DNA of 64,000 bases from Pleurocapsaceae cyanobacterium CSU_1_1 (GTDB lineage: Bacteria; Cyanobacteriota; Cyanobacteriia; Cyanobacteriales; Xenococcaceae), in contig JAAUOU010000004.1 of NCBI GenBank assembly GCA_012034765.1, positions 1-64,000 of the forward strand. The letters are read 5' to 3'. Below, in pieces: positions 10,545-21,110 of the stretch (positions are counted from its first letter, which is position 1; each line of letters begins with the position of its first letter). Made by a program: the position numbers and the translations under genes. Under the pieces are notes generated by a model. The model was not told where the DNA came from. It was given only the letters and a program-made list of their open reading frames with translations, and made no database searches.

Positions 10545-12171
10545 ATGGCACAAGCGCAAAAATCATTGCTAGCTTCGCGTAATGTAACTGAGTTGTTTGC
10601 TCTCATCGATAAATTAATTCAAGAAATTCAAGCATTGTATTGTCTTGATGCCGTACCTTGGGTTGTTGGTTATTCGGGTGGTAAGGATTCTACAGTTACA
10701 TTGCAGCTTATTTGGAATGCTTTGGCTGCATTGCCTCAAAAACAAAGAACCAAAAAAGTTTATGTCATCACTACAGACACCTTAGTAGAAAACCCGATTG
10801 TGTCTTTCTGGGTGAGCAAGTCTTTAGAACAAATGAAGCTTGCTGCTGAAGAACAAAATTTACCGATAGAACCTCATTTACTTGCTCCAGATGTCAAGAA
10901 TACATTTTGGGTAAATTTGATGGGGAAAGGTTATCCTGCACCTCGTCATGGATTTCGTTGGTGTACAGAAAGACTGAAAATCCATCCGACAAATCACTTT
11001 ATTCGTAATGTAATTAGAGTTAGCGGGGAAGTTGTTTTAGTTTTGGGAACTCGTAAGGCTGAGAGTAGTAATCGGGCAGCGACAATGGCTAAGTATGAGA
11101 TAGGCGAAGTCAGTGAGTTATTGCAGTCTGATTCTAATTTATCCAATTCACTACGTTATAGCGATACATTACCCAATGCTGTGATTTATAGTCCGATTCA
11201 AGAATGGCGAGATGATGAAGTTTGGATGTATCTCATGCAATGCCAAAACCCTTGGGGACAAAGCAATCAAGACTTATTTAATATGTATCGTGGAGCGACT
11301 GAGGATAATGAGTGTCCTCTGGTAGTAGACACTTCTACACCTAGTTGTGGGGATTCAAGGTTTGGCTGTTGGGTATGCACTCTAGTAAACAAAGATAAAT
11401 CAATGGAAGCCATGATTCAGAACGATGAAGATAAGGAATGGCTACAACCTTTGTTAGATATACGTAATGAACTTGATGTTCATCCAGACCGTCATAGAAG
11501 AGATTTTCGTCGTCTTCGTGGGAAAGTGCAACTTTTTGAACGTGAACGAAAAAGGAGAAAAAACTATTCAAAATATTCCTGGTCCTTATGTAAGAAAGTG
11601 GCGGGAGATTTGGCTGACAAAAGTATTAAAAGCACAAGTTGAAGTTAGACAAAATGCGCCAGATGAATATAAAAATATTAACTTGATTACTCCTGAAGAG
11701 TTGAGCGAAATTAGAAGAATTTGGTTAGAAGAAAAACATGAGTTTGATGATAGTTTACCTCGCATTTATCAAGAAGCAACTGGGGAAGTGTTTAAAGATA
11801 TTAGAGTTGGTGCGGATGAAAAATTATTAGGTAATGATGAGTGGGAAACTTTGGCAGAGATATGTAATGATGAAATGCACTTGGAATTGATGTCGAAGCT
11901 ATTAGATACGGAGAGGCAATTTTATACGAGAAACCGTCGTTTAGGTATCTATGATAGTTTAGCAAAATGTTTTGATACTAGTTCTAGAAGCAAGGAAGAA
12001 GCGATCGCAAATGCACATCAAAAACATGATTTAAAAACTGCCGCTGAACAAGGTGATATTGCAGCAGTGAAAGAACAAGTGAAACAGTTGAATAAACCGC
12101 ATAAAGATGCGGAAGAAGAGCTTGTAAGTTGGGGAAGTATTAAGTTTTCTACTATTCAAAATAAAGATTGA
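10545..12171 (+). CDS. dndC: DNA phosphorothioation sulfurtransferase DndC (split by a frameshift)
   Basis: DndC is the PAPS-reductase-like, iron-sulfur ATP pyrophosphatase that activates the DNA backbone for sulfur insertion. Residues 42-50 give the PP-loop GYSGGKDST. Cysteines for the 4Fe-4S cluster appear in RWCTERLK and in the cluster CGDSRFGCWVC. Downstream are the conserved RDFRRLRGKVQLFERE and, in the +1 frame, IQNIPGPYVRKWREIWL, which continues the family's C-terminal half to TGA at 12169. The frame break is at the A5 run 11549-11553; removing one A gives a continuous protein of about 540 residues, normal for DndC. The only HIP1 octamer lies near its 3' end. Confidence 0.87.
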
Positions 12172-12212
12172 GTGTTTTATGTTTAATAATAACGAAAGTG
12201 TATGCTAAAGCA

Positions 12213-12243
12213 CTAGCTGACGCGCTAGCTAACCCTTTAGGGT
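12213..12243. repeat. Compound short inverted repeats between dndC and dndD
   Basis: Two small inverted repeats stand side by side: CTAGC (12213-12217) with GCTAG (12224-12228), and ACCCT (12232-12236) with AGGGT (12239-12243). They are followed by GTCGCGTCGTCCTTTAGGA, which echoes the CCTTTAGG core. The arrangement looks like a dispersed palindromic element that is common in low-GC cyanobacterial genomes. It fills most of the 107-bp gap between dndC and dndD and could attenuate transcription or act as an RNA processing site. Confidence 0.5.
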
Positions 12244-12278
12244 CGCGTCGTCCTTTAGGATAAATGGATAAATACTAG

Positions 12279-14273
12279 ATGATCTTTACTGAGTTAGTTA
12301 TTGAGAATTTTGGTGCGTATGCAGGGAAGCAGACGATTAATCTGCGTCCAGAAAATGAGGGTGTTATTCGGCCGATTATTTTATTAGGTGGCATGAATGG
12401 TGGTGGAAAAACTACCCTAATGGATGCAATTCGTTTGGCTTTATATGGGCAAAGAGCAAGGTGTTCGACGCGAGGTAATTTGGGGTATGGTGATTTTTTA
12501 ACTCAGTCGGTAAATAGTCAGGCAAATTCAGTAGATTTAACTCAAGTACAGTTATCTTTTGAGCATATTTTTGAAGGACATTGGCAAGAGTTTAAGATTA
12601 TTCGTGCTTGGCAAAGAAATCCTCAAGATGGTAAGGATAGTTTAAGTATTGAAAGGGAATCAAGGTTTGATAGTAATTTAGAACAGCATTGGGATGAATA
12701 TGTTGAAAATATTCTCCCGTTAGGTATTTCTAATTTGTTTTTATTTGATGGTGAACAGGTTAAAGAGTTAGCTGAATTAGATACTCCACCCCCAGCGGTA
12801 GTGGAGGCGATCAATAATTTATTGGGTTTGGAGTTGGCGGAGAAATTATCTTTAGATCTTGAAGTATTGGTTAATCGTAAGCGTAAAGCATTAGCTAATA
12901 AAACTCAGTTGTTAACTATAGAAGAAATTGAGAATAAGTTAGTAGCTAAACAAGCAGAAAAAGCTAAGATAAATCATAAATTAACTGAACTACAGCATCA
13001 ATTAGAGCTAGCTAATAAAAAACGCGATCGCGCTCGAAATAAGTTTAATAAGCAAGGGGGAAAAATTGCTAGTGAAAGAGAACAAGTTGAAGCCAAACTA
13101 AGAGATTTCAATGCTCATTTGGAAGCCAAAAGACAAGAGTTAATTATCTTAGCCAGTGGCTGTTTACCTTTAAAGCTAATCGCACCTTTGTTATCCGCAG
13201 CAGCTACTCAAGGTAAAAAAGAGCTAGAAACTCAACAATTCAAACAGGCTCAAGGTGTTTTGGCAGTTAGAGATCGCAAGTTGTTAGATTATTTAGCGAG
13301 CATTAAATTAGCAGATGAATCTATTAGTAAGGTTGAGTTTTTTATTGCTGAGGAAAATAAAAAAATTACTGAATCGATAGATAATGAAGCTGATAGTTTT
13401 TTACATTTAACAGAACTAGAATTACAGCAGCTAATTAGTAATATTCAAGATATTTTACCTCTCCAAACTAAATCTACTCAGAATGTTGTTCAACAAATAA
13501 AGCAATTAGAACTAGAAAAAGAGCGGACTGAAAGTCAACTAGCGATCGCTGCTTCCCCAGAAGATTATCAACAACTGCTACAAGCGGTGGAAACTACGCA
13601 ACAAGAGGTAAGTAACTGTAAGGCTTTATATAAACTTGAGCAAGAAAAATTTGACCAGTTAACCAGAGAAATCGAACGGATTCAACAAGAATTAAATCGT
13701 AAATTAAAAAACTATAGCGAAGATGCGATTGATAATATCAACGATGAACATATTATTAAAACATCTGCTAAAGTTCAGGAAACTCTTAAGCTTTTTAAAG
13801 AAAAACTAACCCTAAAAAAACTCAATAAATTAGAAACAGAAGTTAAAGATTGTTTCCTCTATCTATTACACAAATCAAACCTAATTAACCGCGTTACTAT
13901 AGATAGCGATCGCTTTAAACTAGAACTATACGATCATCAAGGTCAACTATTTCCCAAACAGCGTCTATCAGCAGGAGAAAAACAACTACTGGCGATCGCT
14001 TTTTTATGGGGACTTGCTAGAGTATCAGGACGTAACTTACCCATTGCGATCGATACTCCTTTAGGTAGATTAGATTCATCCCATCGACATAATTTAGTTG
14101 AGCGATATTTCCCCACCGCATCCCATCAAGTAATTCTCCTTTCAACCGATACAGAAATAGCTGAAAAAGAAGTCAAGCTATTAAGAGAACAAGAGGCGAT
14201 CGCTCAAGAATATCTACTTAAATATAATCCAGAAAAACGTCAAACTACTGTACAAAAAGGATATTTTTGGTAA
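12279..14273 (+). CDS. dndD: DNA sulfur modification ATPase DndD
   Basis: A 664-residue SMC/Rad50-like ATPase. The N-terminal Walker A is LLGGMNGGGKTTLMDAIRLA (about residues 36-55). About 300 residues of coiled coil occupy the middle, with a short hinge around residues 285-310. The C-terminal half carries the ABC signature LSAGEKQLLAIAFLWG and the Walker B IAIDTPLGRLDSSH. DndD supplies ATP hydrolysis and possibly DNA nicking or strand handling for phosphorothioate insertion by DndC (family knowledge). The frame is intact. Unlike dndB and the unknown gene it contains several HIP1 octamers. No dndE follows: the next gene is a DUF4168 protein. Confidence 0.9.
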   Translation: MIFTELVIENFGAYAGKQTINLRPENEGVIRPIILLGGMNGGGKTTLMDAIRLALYGQRARCSTRGNLGYGDFLTQSVNSQANSVDLTQVQLSFEHIFEGHWQEFKIIRAWQRNPQDGKDSLSIERESRFDSNLEQHWDEYVENILPLGISNLFLFDGEQVKELAELDTPPPAVVEAINNLLGLELAEKLSLDLEVLVNRKRKALANKTQLLTIEEIENKLVAKQAEKAKINHKLTELQHQLELANKKRDRARNKFNKQGGKIASEREQVEAKLRDFNAHLEAKRQELIILASGCLPLKLIAPLLSAAATQGKKELETQQFKQAQGVLAVRDRKLLDYLASIKLADESISKVEFFIAEENKKITESIDNEADSFLHLTELELQQLISNIQDILPLQTKSTQNVVQQIKQLELEKERTESQLAIAASPEDYQQLLQAVETTQQEVSNCKALYKLEQEKFDQLTREIERIQQELNRKLKNYSEDAIDNINDEHIIKTSAKVQETLKLFKEKLTLKKLNKLETEVKDCFLYLLHKSNLINRVTIDSDRFKLELYDHQGQLFPKQRLSAGEKQLLAIAFLWGLARVSGRNLPIAIDTPLGRLDSSHRHNLVERYFPTASHQVILLSTDTEIAEKEVKLLREQEAIAQEYLLKYNPEKRQTTVQKGYFW

Positions 14274-14388
14274 GTAAGAAACGCACTTTAAGTAAATTTT
14301 TCGCTAAATAAGCCAAAAACAGGAACTTATTGTCTTTAAATCAACTCCATGTTAGGTAGCAGTATTTTGATATTAGTAATTATTATTA

Positions 14389-14885
14389 ATGATGTTAAAC
14401 GTTGATTTCACTTCACCTAAATTAAACCAACTATGTGTTCGTCTGATCGGCAGCAGCATTTTAGCCTCTCTCGGCATCATGCTGGGGATGACTCCTCAAA
14501 TATCACTAAGATCGTCTGATTTAGAGCCTCTAGTTACCGTTTCCCTCTCTGACAATGCCTACGGACAGCAATTCACCTCCACAGAAACCGAAAGCTATGC
14601 TAAAGCAGGTTATGAAGTAGAGCTACTTAGGAGGGAAGTCTACCAAGAAATTAAAAACTTGCTCGACGAAACCCCACCAAATATTGTCTGCGATCAGCGA
14701 TCGACTTTGAATAACCTCAAACCCGAAGTAAAAAATATTGCTAATCGCTACTGCACCGAGTCGCGACAAATCGTCCAGCGACATAATTTGAGCATAAGCC
14801 GCTTTAACGAGTTAAAACCCAATACGATCGCCAAGATAGCTTTTATCAACAGGTACAAAAAATCTTGCTTAAATTACAAAATTAA
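14389..14885 (+). CDS. DUF4168-type exported protein (split by a frameshift)
   Basis: The N-terminus has a hydrophobic export segment (LIGSSILASLGIMLGM). It is followed by YAKAGYEVELLRREVYQEI, IVCDQRSTLNNL, IANRYCTESRQIVQRHNLSI and SRFNEL, which fit a cyanobacterial DUF4168-like protein with two cysteines. After SRFNELK the meaning moves to the -1 frame, reading QYDRQDSFYQQVQKILLKLQ with TAA at 14883-14885, the natural end of the family. The break lies at the A4 run 14814-14817, where one extra A would restore the frame. If the original frame is read on, the protein ends in unrelated residues at 14979. The function of the family is not known; it is presumed periplasmic. Confidence 0.55.
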
Positions 14886-14981
14886 TCTTATTGCGATAAT
14901 CCGCAATTACAAGCAATTTATAGTAAAACTAAAATTCTCGGCTTTTCTTATGACGCTGCTTACCAAGCTGTTACTCTAATA

Positions 14982-15101
14982 GGAGCTTATGACTTATTAC
15001 TCACAGCGATCGCTGTGAGTAATAATTGAACTTTAGTTACTAGCAATATCCAGGAATTTAAACGAATAGAACATTTAAATCTAGAAAATTGGCGAATATA
15101 A
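14982..15101 (+). pseudogene. VapC-like PIN toxin, 3' remnant
   Basis: A frame reading GAYDLLLTAIAVSNN, stop (TGA 15027-15029), then TLVTSNIQEFKRIEHLNLEN and WRI with a final TAA corresponds to the C-terminal third of VapC PIN-domain toxins: the conserved D of the 'YDLLIAA' helix, then 'LVTxNxxEFxRIxxLxLENW'. The N-terminal part and any antitoxin are absent, and one in-frame stop interrupts it. It contains a 32-bp perfect palindrome. This is a relic of a toxin-antitoxin locus between the DUF4168 gene and ligA. Confidence 0.6.
14994..15025. repeat. 32-bp perfect palindrome centred on a HIP1 octamer
   Basis: The left arm TTATTACTCACAGCGA is followed without a spacer by its exact reverse complement TCGCTGTGAGTAATAA, and the centre is GCGATCGC. 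It lies inside the VapC remnant. A perfect 16-bp arm without a loop is far longer than the octamer alone and could extrude as a cruciform or act as a terminator-like hairpin in RNA. Confidence 0.9.
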
Positions 15102-17159
<2,058 letters not shown>

Positions 17160-17168
17160 GCATATATT

Positions 17169-17753
17169 TTACGTAATCCAAACTGTATTTTCTTTAATTG
17201 AATTACGCCGACTGGTCGTAGTTGGACTATCGCTATAACCTAAATATAAATATCCCAAGCAGCGGTCTTTTTCTCCCAGTCCCAAAAATTCTTTTAGTTC
17301 AGTCGTGTAGGTTACCCCACCAGAACCCCAAAAACTACAAATTTCGTAAGCTGCTGCGGTTAACGCCATATTCTGCACGCTACATGCTACAGCTTCTATT
17401 TCTTCTATCTCAGGAATTTTCTCTGATTTTTGCCGTTCCATGCAGATAACAATTACATGAGAAGACTGAATAATATTATTTTTCATTCTGGTGTATTTCT
17501 CAGACTTAAATTTTTCTGGCGGAGTGATTTTTTGATATAAATTTGCTTGAAACTCTGCCAATTTAGTCAACCCCGAATCAGCAAAGACTTTATATCTCCA
17601 AGGCTGAGTCAAACCATGATTAGGGGCCCAATTAGCATTTTCTAAGATCTGCCAAATAATCTCATCAGCTATTTTCTTACCATTAAATAGTCTAGGCTTA
17701 GTAGAACGGCGCGATTTAACCAGTGTATTGAATTGTTCTGTGAAAATAACCAT
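17169..17753 (-). CDS. Nitroreductase family protein
   Basis: A FMN-dependent nitroreductase-like protein of 194 residues. Motifs are SRRSTKPRLF near the N-terminus (FMN phosphate contact), NWAPNHGLTQPWRYKVF, and near the C-terminus AAAYEICSFWGSGG followed by GYLYLGYSD. I place the start at the ATG at 17753 (MVIFTEQFNTLVKSRR), because the frame upstream (to 17864) encodes a hydrophobic stretch unlike the family. Substrates may include nitroaromatics or quinones, but the sequence does not show which. It converges on ligA with only 9 bp between the stop codons. Confidence 0.85.
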   Translation of the reverse strand: MVIFTEQFNTLVKSRRSTKPRLFNGKKIADEIIWQILENANWAPNHGLTQPWRYKVFADSGLTKLAEFQANLYQKITPPEKFKSEKYTRMKNNIIQSSHVIVICMERQKSEKIPEIEEIEAVACSVQNMALTAAAYEICSFWGSGGVTYTTELKEFLGLGEKDRCLGYLYLGYSDSPTTTSRRNSIKENTVWIT

Positions 17754-18075
17754 ACTGATGAAAAACAAAGTAATTACGATTAATTGATTAATTAGAACCA
17801 AAGTAACGCTATAGATTAAATCTAAAACATCAGTTTTAAACGTTACAAGTCTATTTACTATCAAAAGGGTGTCGAAAACTAAAATTAAGGTTAAATTGGG
17901 GGTTGTGTAATTTCACCGTAAACTCAGCTCATCAGCTTTGACTGATTTTTGCTGTAATTAACATATTCTTAAGTTTATTCACTCAGCGATTATTTCCAGA
18001 CTTAAATATAAGTAGTTATGCGCCATTAGCGCCGAAAACAACCAGATATAAGCAAGAAACTAAGCATGAACACCT

Positions 18076-18723
18076 ATGAAAGATAACTCTCTAAAAGACA
18101 ATAAAAAACTGCTGCTCATTGATGACGATCCTAACTTAATTTTACTTGTAAAAGACTATCTTGAATTTAGAGGCTACAACGTCGATACCGCTGAGAACGG
18201 TCGAGAAGCTTTAGAAATTTTGGATCATCTGATTCCAGATATGATTATTTGCGATGTCATGATGCCAGAAATGGACGGATACACTTTAGTCAAGCACATT
18301 CGGGAAGAGCCTGTAACCAATCGTATTCCTGTATTATTTCTCTCTGCTAAGGGACAAACCCAAGATCGAGTTAAAGGTCTGAATGAAGGTGCTGATGTGT
18401 ATATGTCTAAACCTTTTGAACCTGAAGAATTAGTTGCTCAGGTCGAGTCCTCCCTCAAGCAAATCAAACGTTGGGAACATGGCCGACCCAAAGGTCTTGA
18501 TGGCGCACCAACTATTGTCGTTCCTCACAATGTCGAACTAACCCCCACAGAAACCAAAGTGGTTCAACTAGTAGCCAAAGGGATGGCAAATCGTGAGATT
18601 GCTCATCAATTGAGCGTTAGTCAGCGCACCATTGAAAGCCATGTTTCTAACATGCTTAATAAAACTAGTTTAAACAACCGTACTGAATTGGCACGGTGGT
18701 CGATTGAAAGCAGCATGGTATAG
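18076..18723 (+). CDS. NarL/LuxR-type response regulator (Rre1/Ycf29-like)
   Basis: This 215-residue two-component regulator has an N-terminal receiver domain: acidic pocket IDDDPN, phospho-acceptor D60 in IICDVMMPEMDGY, and K in MSKPFEPEEL. The C-terminal LuxR-type helix-turn-helix covers about residues 150-210 (LTPTETKVVQLVAKGMANRE, IAHQLSVSQRTIESHVSNML). The receiver and its linker strongly resemble cyanobacterial Rre1 (plastid Ycf29), which takes part in heat and other stress responses with Hik34 or Hik2. That orthology is my inference. It stands alone upstream of tRNA-Thr, with no kinase gene beside it. Confidence 0.88.
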   Translation: MKDNSLKDNKKLLLIDDDPNLILLVKDYLEFRGYNVDTAENGREALEILDHLIPDMIICDVMMPEMDGYTLVKHIREEPVTNRIPVLFLSAKGQTQDRVKGLNEGADVYMSKPFEPEELVAQVESSLKQIKRWEHGRPKGLDGAPTIVVPHNVELTPTETKVVQLVAKGMANREIAHQLSVSQRTIESHVSNMLNKTSLNNRTELARWSIESSMV

Positions 18724-18804
18724 AGTTTTAAGTTTCATCATTTAGGTGTGTGAAGCAAAAAAAATCCCCGTTAGTTAAATAGTCTGCTATTATATATTTC
18801 TAGT

Positions 18805-18877
18805 GCTGGCGTAGCTCAGTTGGTAGAGCAGCTGATTTGTAATCAGCCGGTCGCAAGTTCGAGTCTTGTTGCCAGCT
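18805..18877 (+). tRNA. tRNA-Thr (anticodon UGU)
   Basis: A complete 73-nt cloverleaf: acceptor GCTGGCG pairs with TGCCAGC (one G-U), the D arm contains AGCTCAGTTGGTAGAGC, the anticodon stem GCTGA/TCAGC encloses the loop TTTGTAA with anticodon TGT, and the T arm is GCAAG-TTCGAGT-CTTGT. The discriminator is T and CCA is not encoded. It reads ACA and, by wobble, other threonine codons. Confidence 0.95.
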
Positions 18878-18947
18878 TCAGAAATAGATTAGTTTAGATG
18901 GACAAACATAGTTGTACAATTAACAGTTGTATTTTGCTAAACAAACT

Positions 18948-20243
18948 GTGATTGAACGCTACACTCTGCCCGAAATGGGCGAAATTTGGACTGATGACTA
19001 TAAACTCAAAACCTGGCTACAGGTAGAAATAGCAGTTTGCGAAGCACAAGCAGAACTTGGTTATACTCCTCAAGCAGCTGTTGACGAGATCAAAGCGAAA
19101 GCTAATTTCGACCCCCAAAGGGTCTTAGAAATTGAAGCTGAAGTGCGCCATGATGTGATTGCCTTTTTAACCAACGTCAATGAATATGTTGGTGATGCAG
19201 GAAGATATATTCATTTAGGCTTAACTAGCTCTGATGTTTTAGATACAGGACTAGCGCTACAAATGGTAGTTAGTCTCAATCTGATCTTAGAGCGTCTCGA
19301 AGAATTAATTCAGGCAATTCGTTATCAGGCACAACAGCATCGCTATACAGTAATGGTTGGTCGATCGCACGGTATTCATGCCGAACCGATCACCTTTGGC
19401 TTTAAGCTAGCTGGTTGGTTAGCAGAGGTATTGCGTAATCGCGATCGCCTGGTAAGATTGCAGAAAGAGATTGCCGTAGGTAAAATTTCAGGTGCTGTGG
19501 GGACTTATGCCAACGTAGATCCGCAGATTGAAGCGATCGCCTGTCAAAAACTAGGTTTAGAACCCGATTGCGCTTCTACTCAGGTAATTTCTCGCGATCG
19601 CCATGCAGATTATGTCCAGCAACTAGCTTTACTTACCGCCTCGATCGAGCGTTTTGCCGTGGAGATTCGTAATCTCCAGCGTACCGATGTTCTAGAAGTA
19701 GAAGAATTCTTTTCTAAAAAACAAAAAGGCTCATCAGCCATGCCTCACAAGCGCAATCCCATTCGCTCGGAAAGATTGACGGGAATGGCGCGTATTGTGC
19801 GGGGAAATGCTGTAGCTGCCCTAGAAAACGTCGCCCTCTGGCATGAACGAGATATTTCTCATAGTTCTGTCGAACGGGTGATCTTGCCTGATAGCTGTAT
19901 TCTGACTCACTTTATGCTTAAAGAAATTACTGGCTTGGTGAAAAACCTGCTGGTATATCCTGAAAACATGAAACGCAATATGAATGTCTATGGTGGGGTA
20001 ATCTTTAGTCAACGAGTTATGCTTACTTTGGTGGAAAAAGGGATGAATCGTGAAGAAGCTTATCGTGTCGTTCAAGGATGCGCTCATGAAGCCTGGAACA
20101 AAAGTGATGGTGATTTCCGTAAGTTAATCTCTCAGGATGAAACTGTGACTAAGACTTTATCCAGCAAGGAAATTGATGCTTGTTTCGATCCCAACCATCA
20201 TTTGAAAAATTTGGATGAGATTTATCAAAGATTGGGTATTTAA
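18948..20243 (+). CDS. purB: Adenylosuccinate lyase
   Basis: PurB catalyses two beta-eliminations in purine synthesis (SAICAR to AICAR and adenylosuccinate to AMP) as a soluble homotetramer. The signature loop of the fumarase/aspartase superfamily, SSAMPHKRNPIRSE, is at about residues 263-276. Also present are TSSDVLDTGLAL and the catalytic-region histidine in GRSHGIHAEPITFG. I choose the GTG at 18948 (giving MIERYTLPEMGEIW, the usual N-terminus) over a TTG seven codons earlier. 431 residues, intact. It follows tRNA-Thr by 70 bp. Confidence 0.95.
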   Translation: MIERYTLPEMGEIWTDDYKLKTWLQVEIAVCEAQAELGYTPQAAVDEIKAKANFDPQRVLEIEAEVRHDVIAFLTNVNEYVGDAGRYIHLGLTSSDVLDTGLALQMVVSLNLILERLEELIQAIRYQAQQHRYTVMVGRSHGIHAEPITFGFKLAGWLAEVLRNRDRLVRLQKEIAVGKISGAVGTYANVDPQIEAIACQKLGLEPDCASTQVISRDRHADYVQQLALLTASIERFAVEIRNLQRTDVLEVEEFFSKKQKGSSAMPHKRNPIRSERLTGMARIVRGNAVAALENVALWHERDISHSSVERVILPDSCILTHFMLKEITGLVKNLLVYPENMKRNMNVYGGVIFSQRVMLTLVEKGMNREEAYRVVQGCAHEAWNKSDGDFRKLISQDETVTKTLSSKEIDACFDPNHHLKNLDEIYQRLGI

Positions 20244-21008
20244 TTGTCGTCGGAGCAAATGGTTTCGGGGCGAACAACCGTTCGCCCCTACTACGCGGGT
20301 CGTAATCGCCATTTGCTTAATTATCTTAATTTCTCATCAGACTGTATATTCACAACCACAGGATACTTCTAGCTTACCTCCAGCAAAAGTTCATGCTTTA
20401 CCCCCGTTTCTAGCTACTTGGAAACCAAATAACCAAGGAGATTATTTTCAGAAGATTAAATCAACGCCTTTGGGATATTTAGTGTGGTCACAGTTTCCGC
20501 TTAAAGTATATGTAGACTCTATAACGCCAGAAAATACCGCAGCCAATCAGCGCTTTCAACAGTGGACAGTGACTGCCAGAAAAGCGATCGCCGAATGGAA
20601 TGTTTATTTACCTTTACAGGAAGTAGCAGAAAAAGAGCAGGCAGATATATTGATCTTGCGATCGCAACCAGAAAGAGCAGTCAAGTTAAATCCTGATACA
20701 GGACTATATAATATTCCTAAAGCGATCGTGCTCAAACTAACTATAAATTCTATTTAACCAACAATCCTGTGGAGATCGCCCTCCGCATGACAATGCAAAT
20801 CAGCCCAAATTTCACGGGAGTATCCTTGTTGGCTACCATCCGTCACGAATTAGGTCATGCACTAGGAATTTGGGGACATAGCCCAGAATCAGGTGACGCT
20901 CTATATTTTTCCCAGGTAAGGAATCCTCCTGCTATTTCTGTGCGAGATATTAATACCTTGAAGAAAATTTATCAGCAACCAACCAGATTAGGCTGGAAAA
21001 TCCAGTAG
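20215..21008 (+). CDS. Matrixin-like zinc metalloprotease (M10A type), split by a frameshift
   Basis: The zinc-binding metzincin motif HELGHALGIWGH (HExxHxxGxxH) is near the C-terminus, encoded around 20850. The N-terminal half has a hydrophobic export segment (VVIAICLIILISH) followed by a proline-rich linker and PLKVYVDSITPENTA, typical of cyanobacterial predicted Zn-dependent proteases. The two halves lie in different frames. Shifting by -1 near A3 20719-20721 gives RAQTNYKFYLTNNPVEIALR and a continuous protein. The start is uncertain: the only ATG in frame (20215) overlaps the purB end, and the first codons run through an inverted repeat at 20267. The likely role is extracytoplasmic proteolysis. 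Confidence 0.65.
20267..20288. repeat. Inverted repeat GGGGCGAAC-AACC-GTTCGCCCC
   Basis: Perfect 9-bp arms with a 4-base loop, just after the purB stop. A related copy with its loop in the opposite orientation (GGTT) sits at 21008-21029 on the far side of the metalloprotease gene, so the gene is bracketed by two copies of a dispersed GC-rich palindrome. Each may act as a transcription terminator or RNA stabiliser. Confidence 0.85.
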
Positions 21009-21067
21009 GGGCGAACGGTTGTTCGCCCTGACGATCTATCTATAGTTGTTCGCCCTGACGATCTATA
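21008..21067. repeat. Dispersed palindrome GGGGCGAAC-GGTT-GTTCGCCCT with a tandem 20-bp partial repeat
   Basis: The hairpin at 21008-21029 starts inside the metalloprotease stop codon. The segment TGTTCGCCCTGACGATCTAT occurs at 21020-21039 and again at 21048-21067, a direct duplication in the prfC leader. It resembles short dispersed intergenic repeats common in cyanobacteria. Confidence 0.8.
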
Positions 21068-21110
21068 GAAGAGATATAATATCCTTAACAATTGTTGCCC
21101 AGTGTATTTC

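Noticed and set aside
11341-11571. 76-codon minus-strand frame inside dndC
   Set aside because: Antisense shadow of the conserved DndC cysteine region; no start context and no protein-like features.
10439-14389. Search for a hidden dndE gene
   Set aside because: Gaps between the dnd genes are about 105 and 107 bp and the one after dndD is 115 bp, all too short, and no shadow frame resembles DndE.
17754-17864. Membrane-anchored N-terminus for the nitroreductase
   Set aside because: The extra 37 residues are AT-rich translation without family support; the ATG at 17753 matches the usual start.
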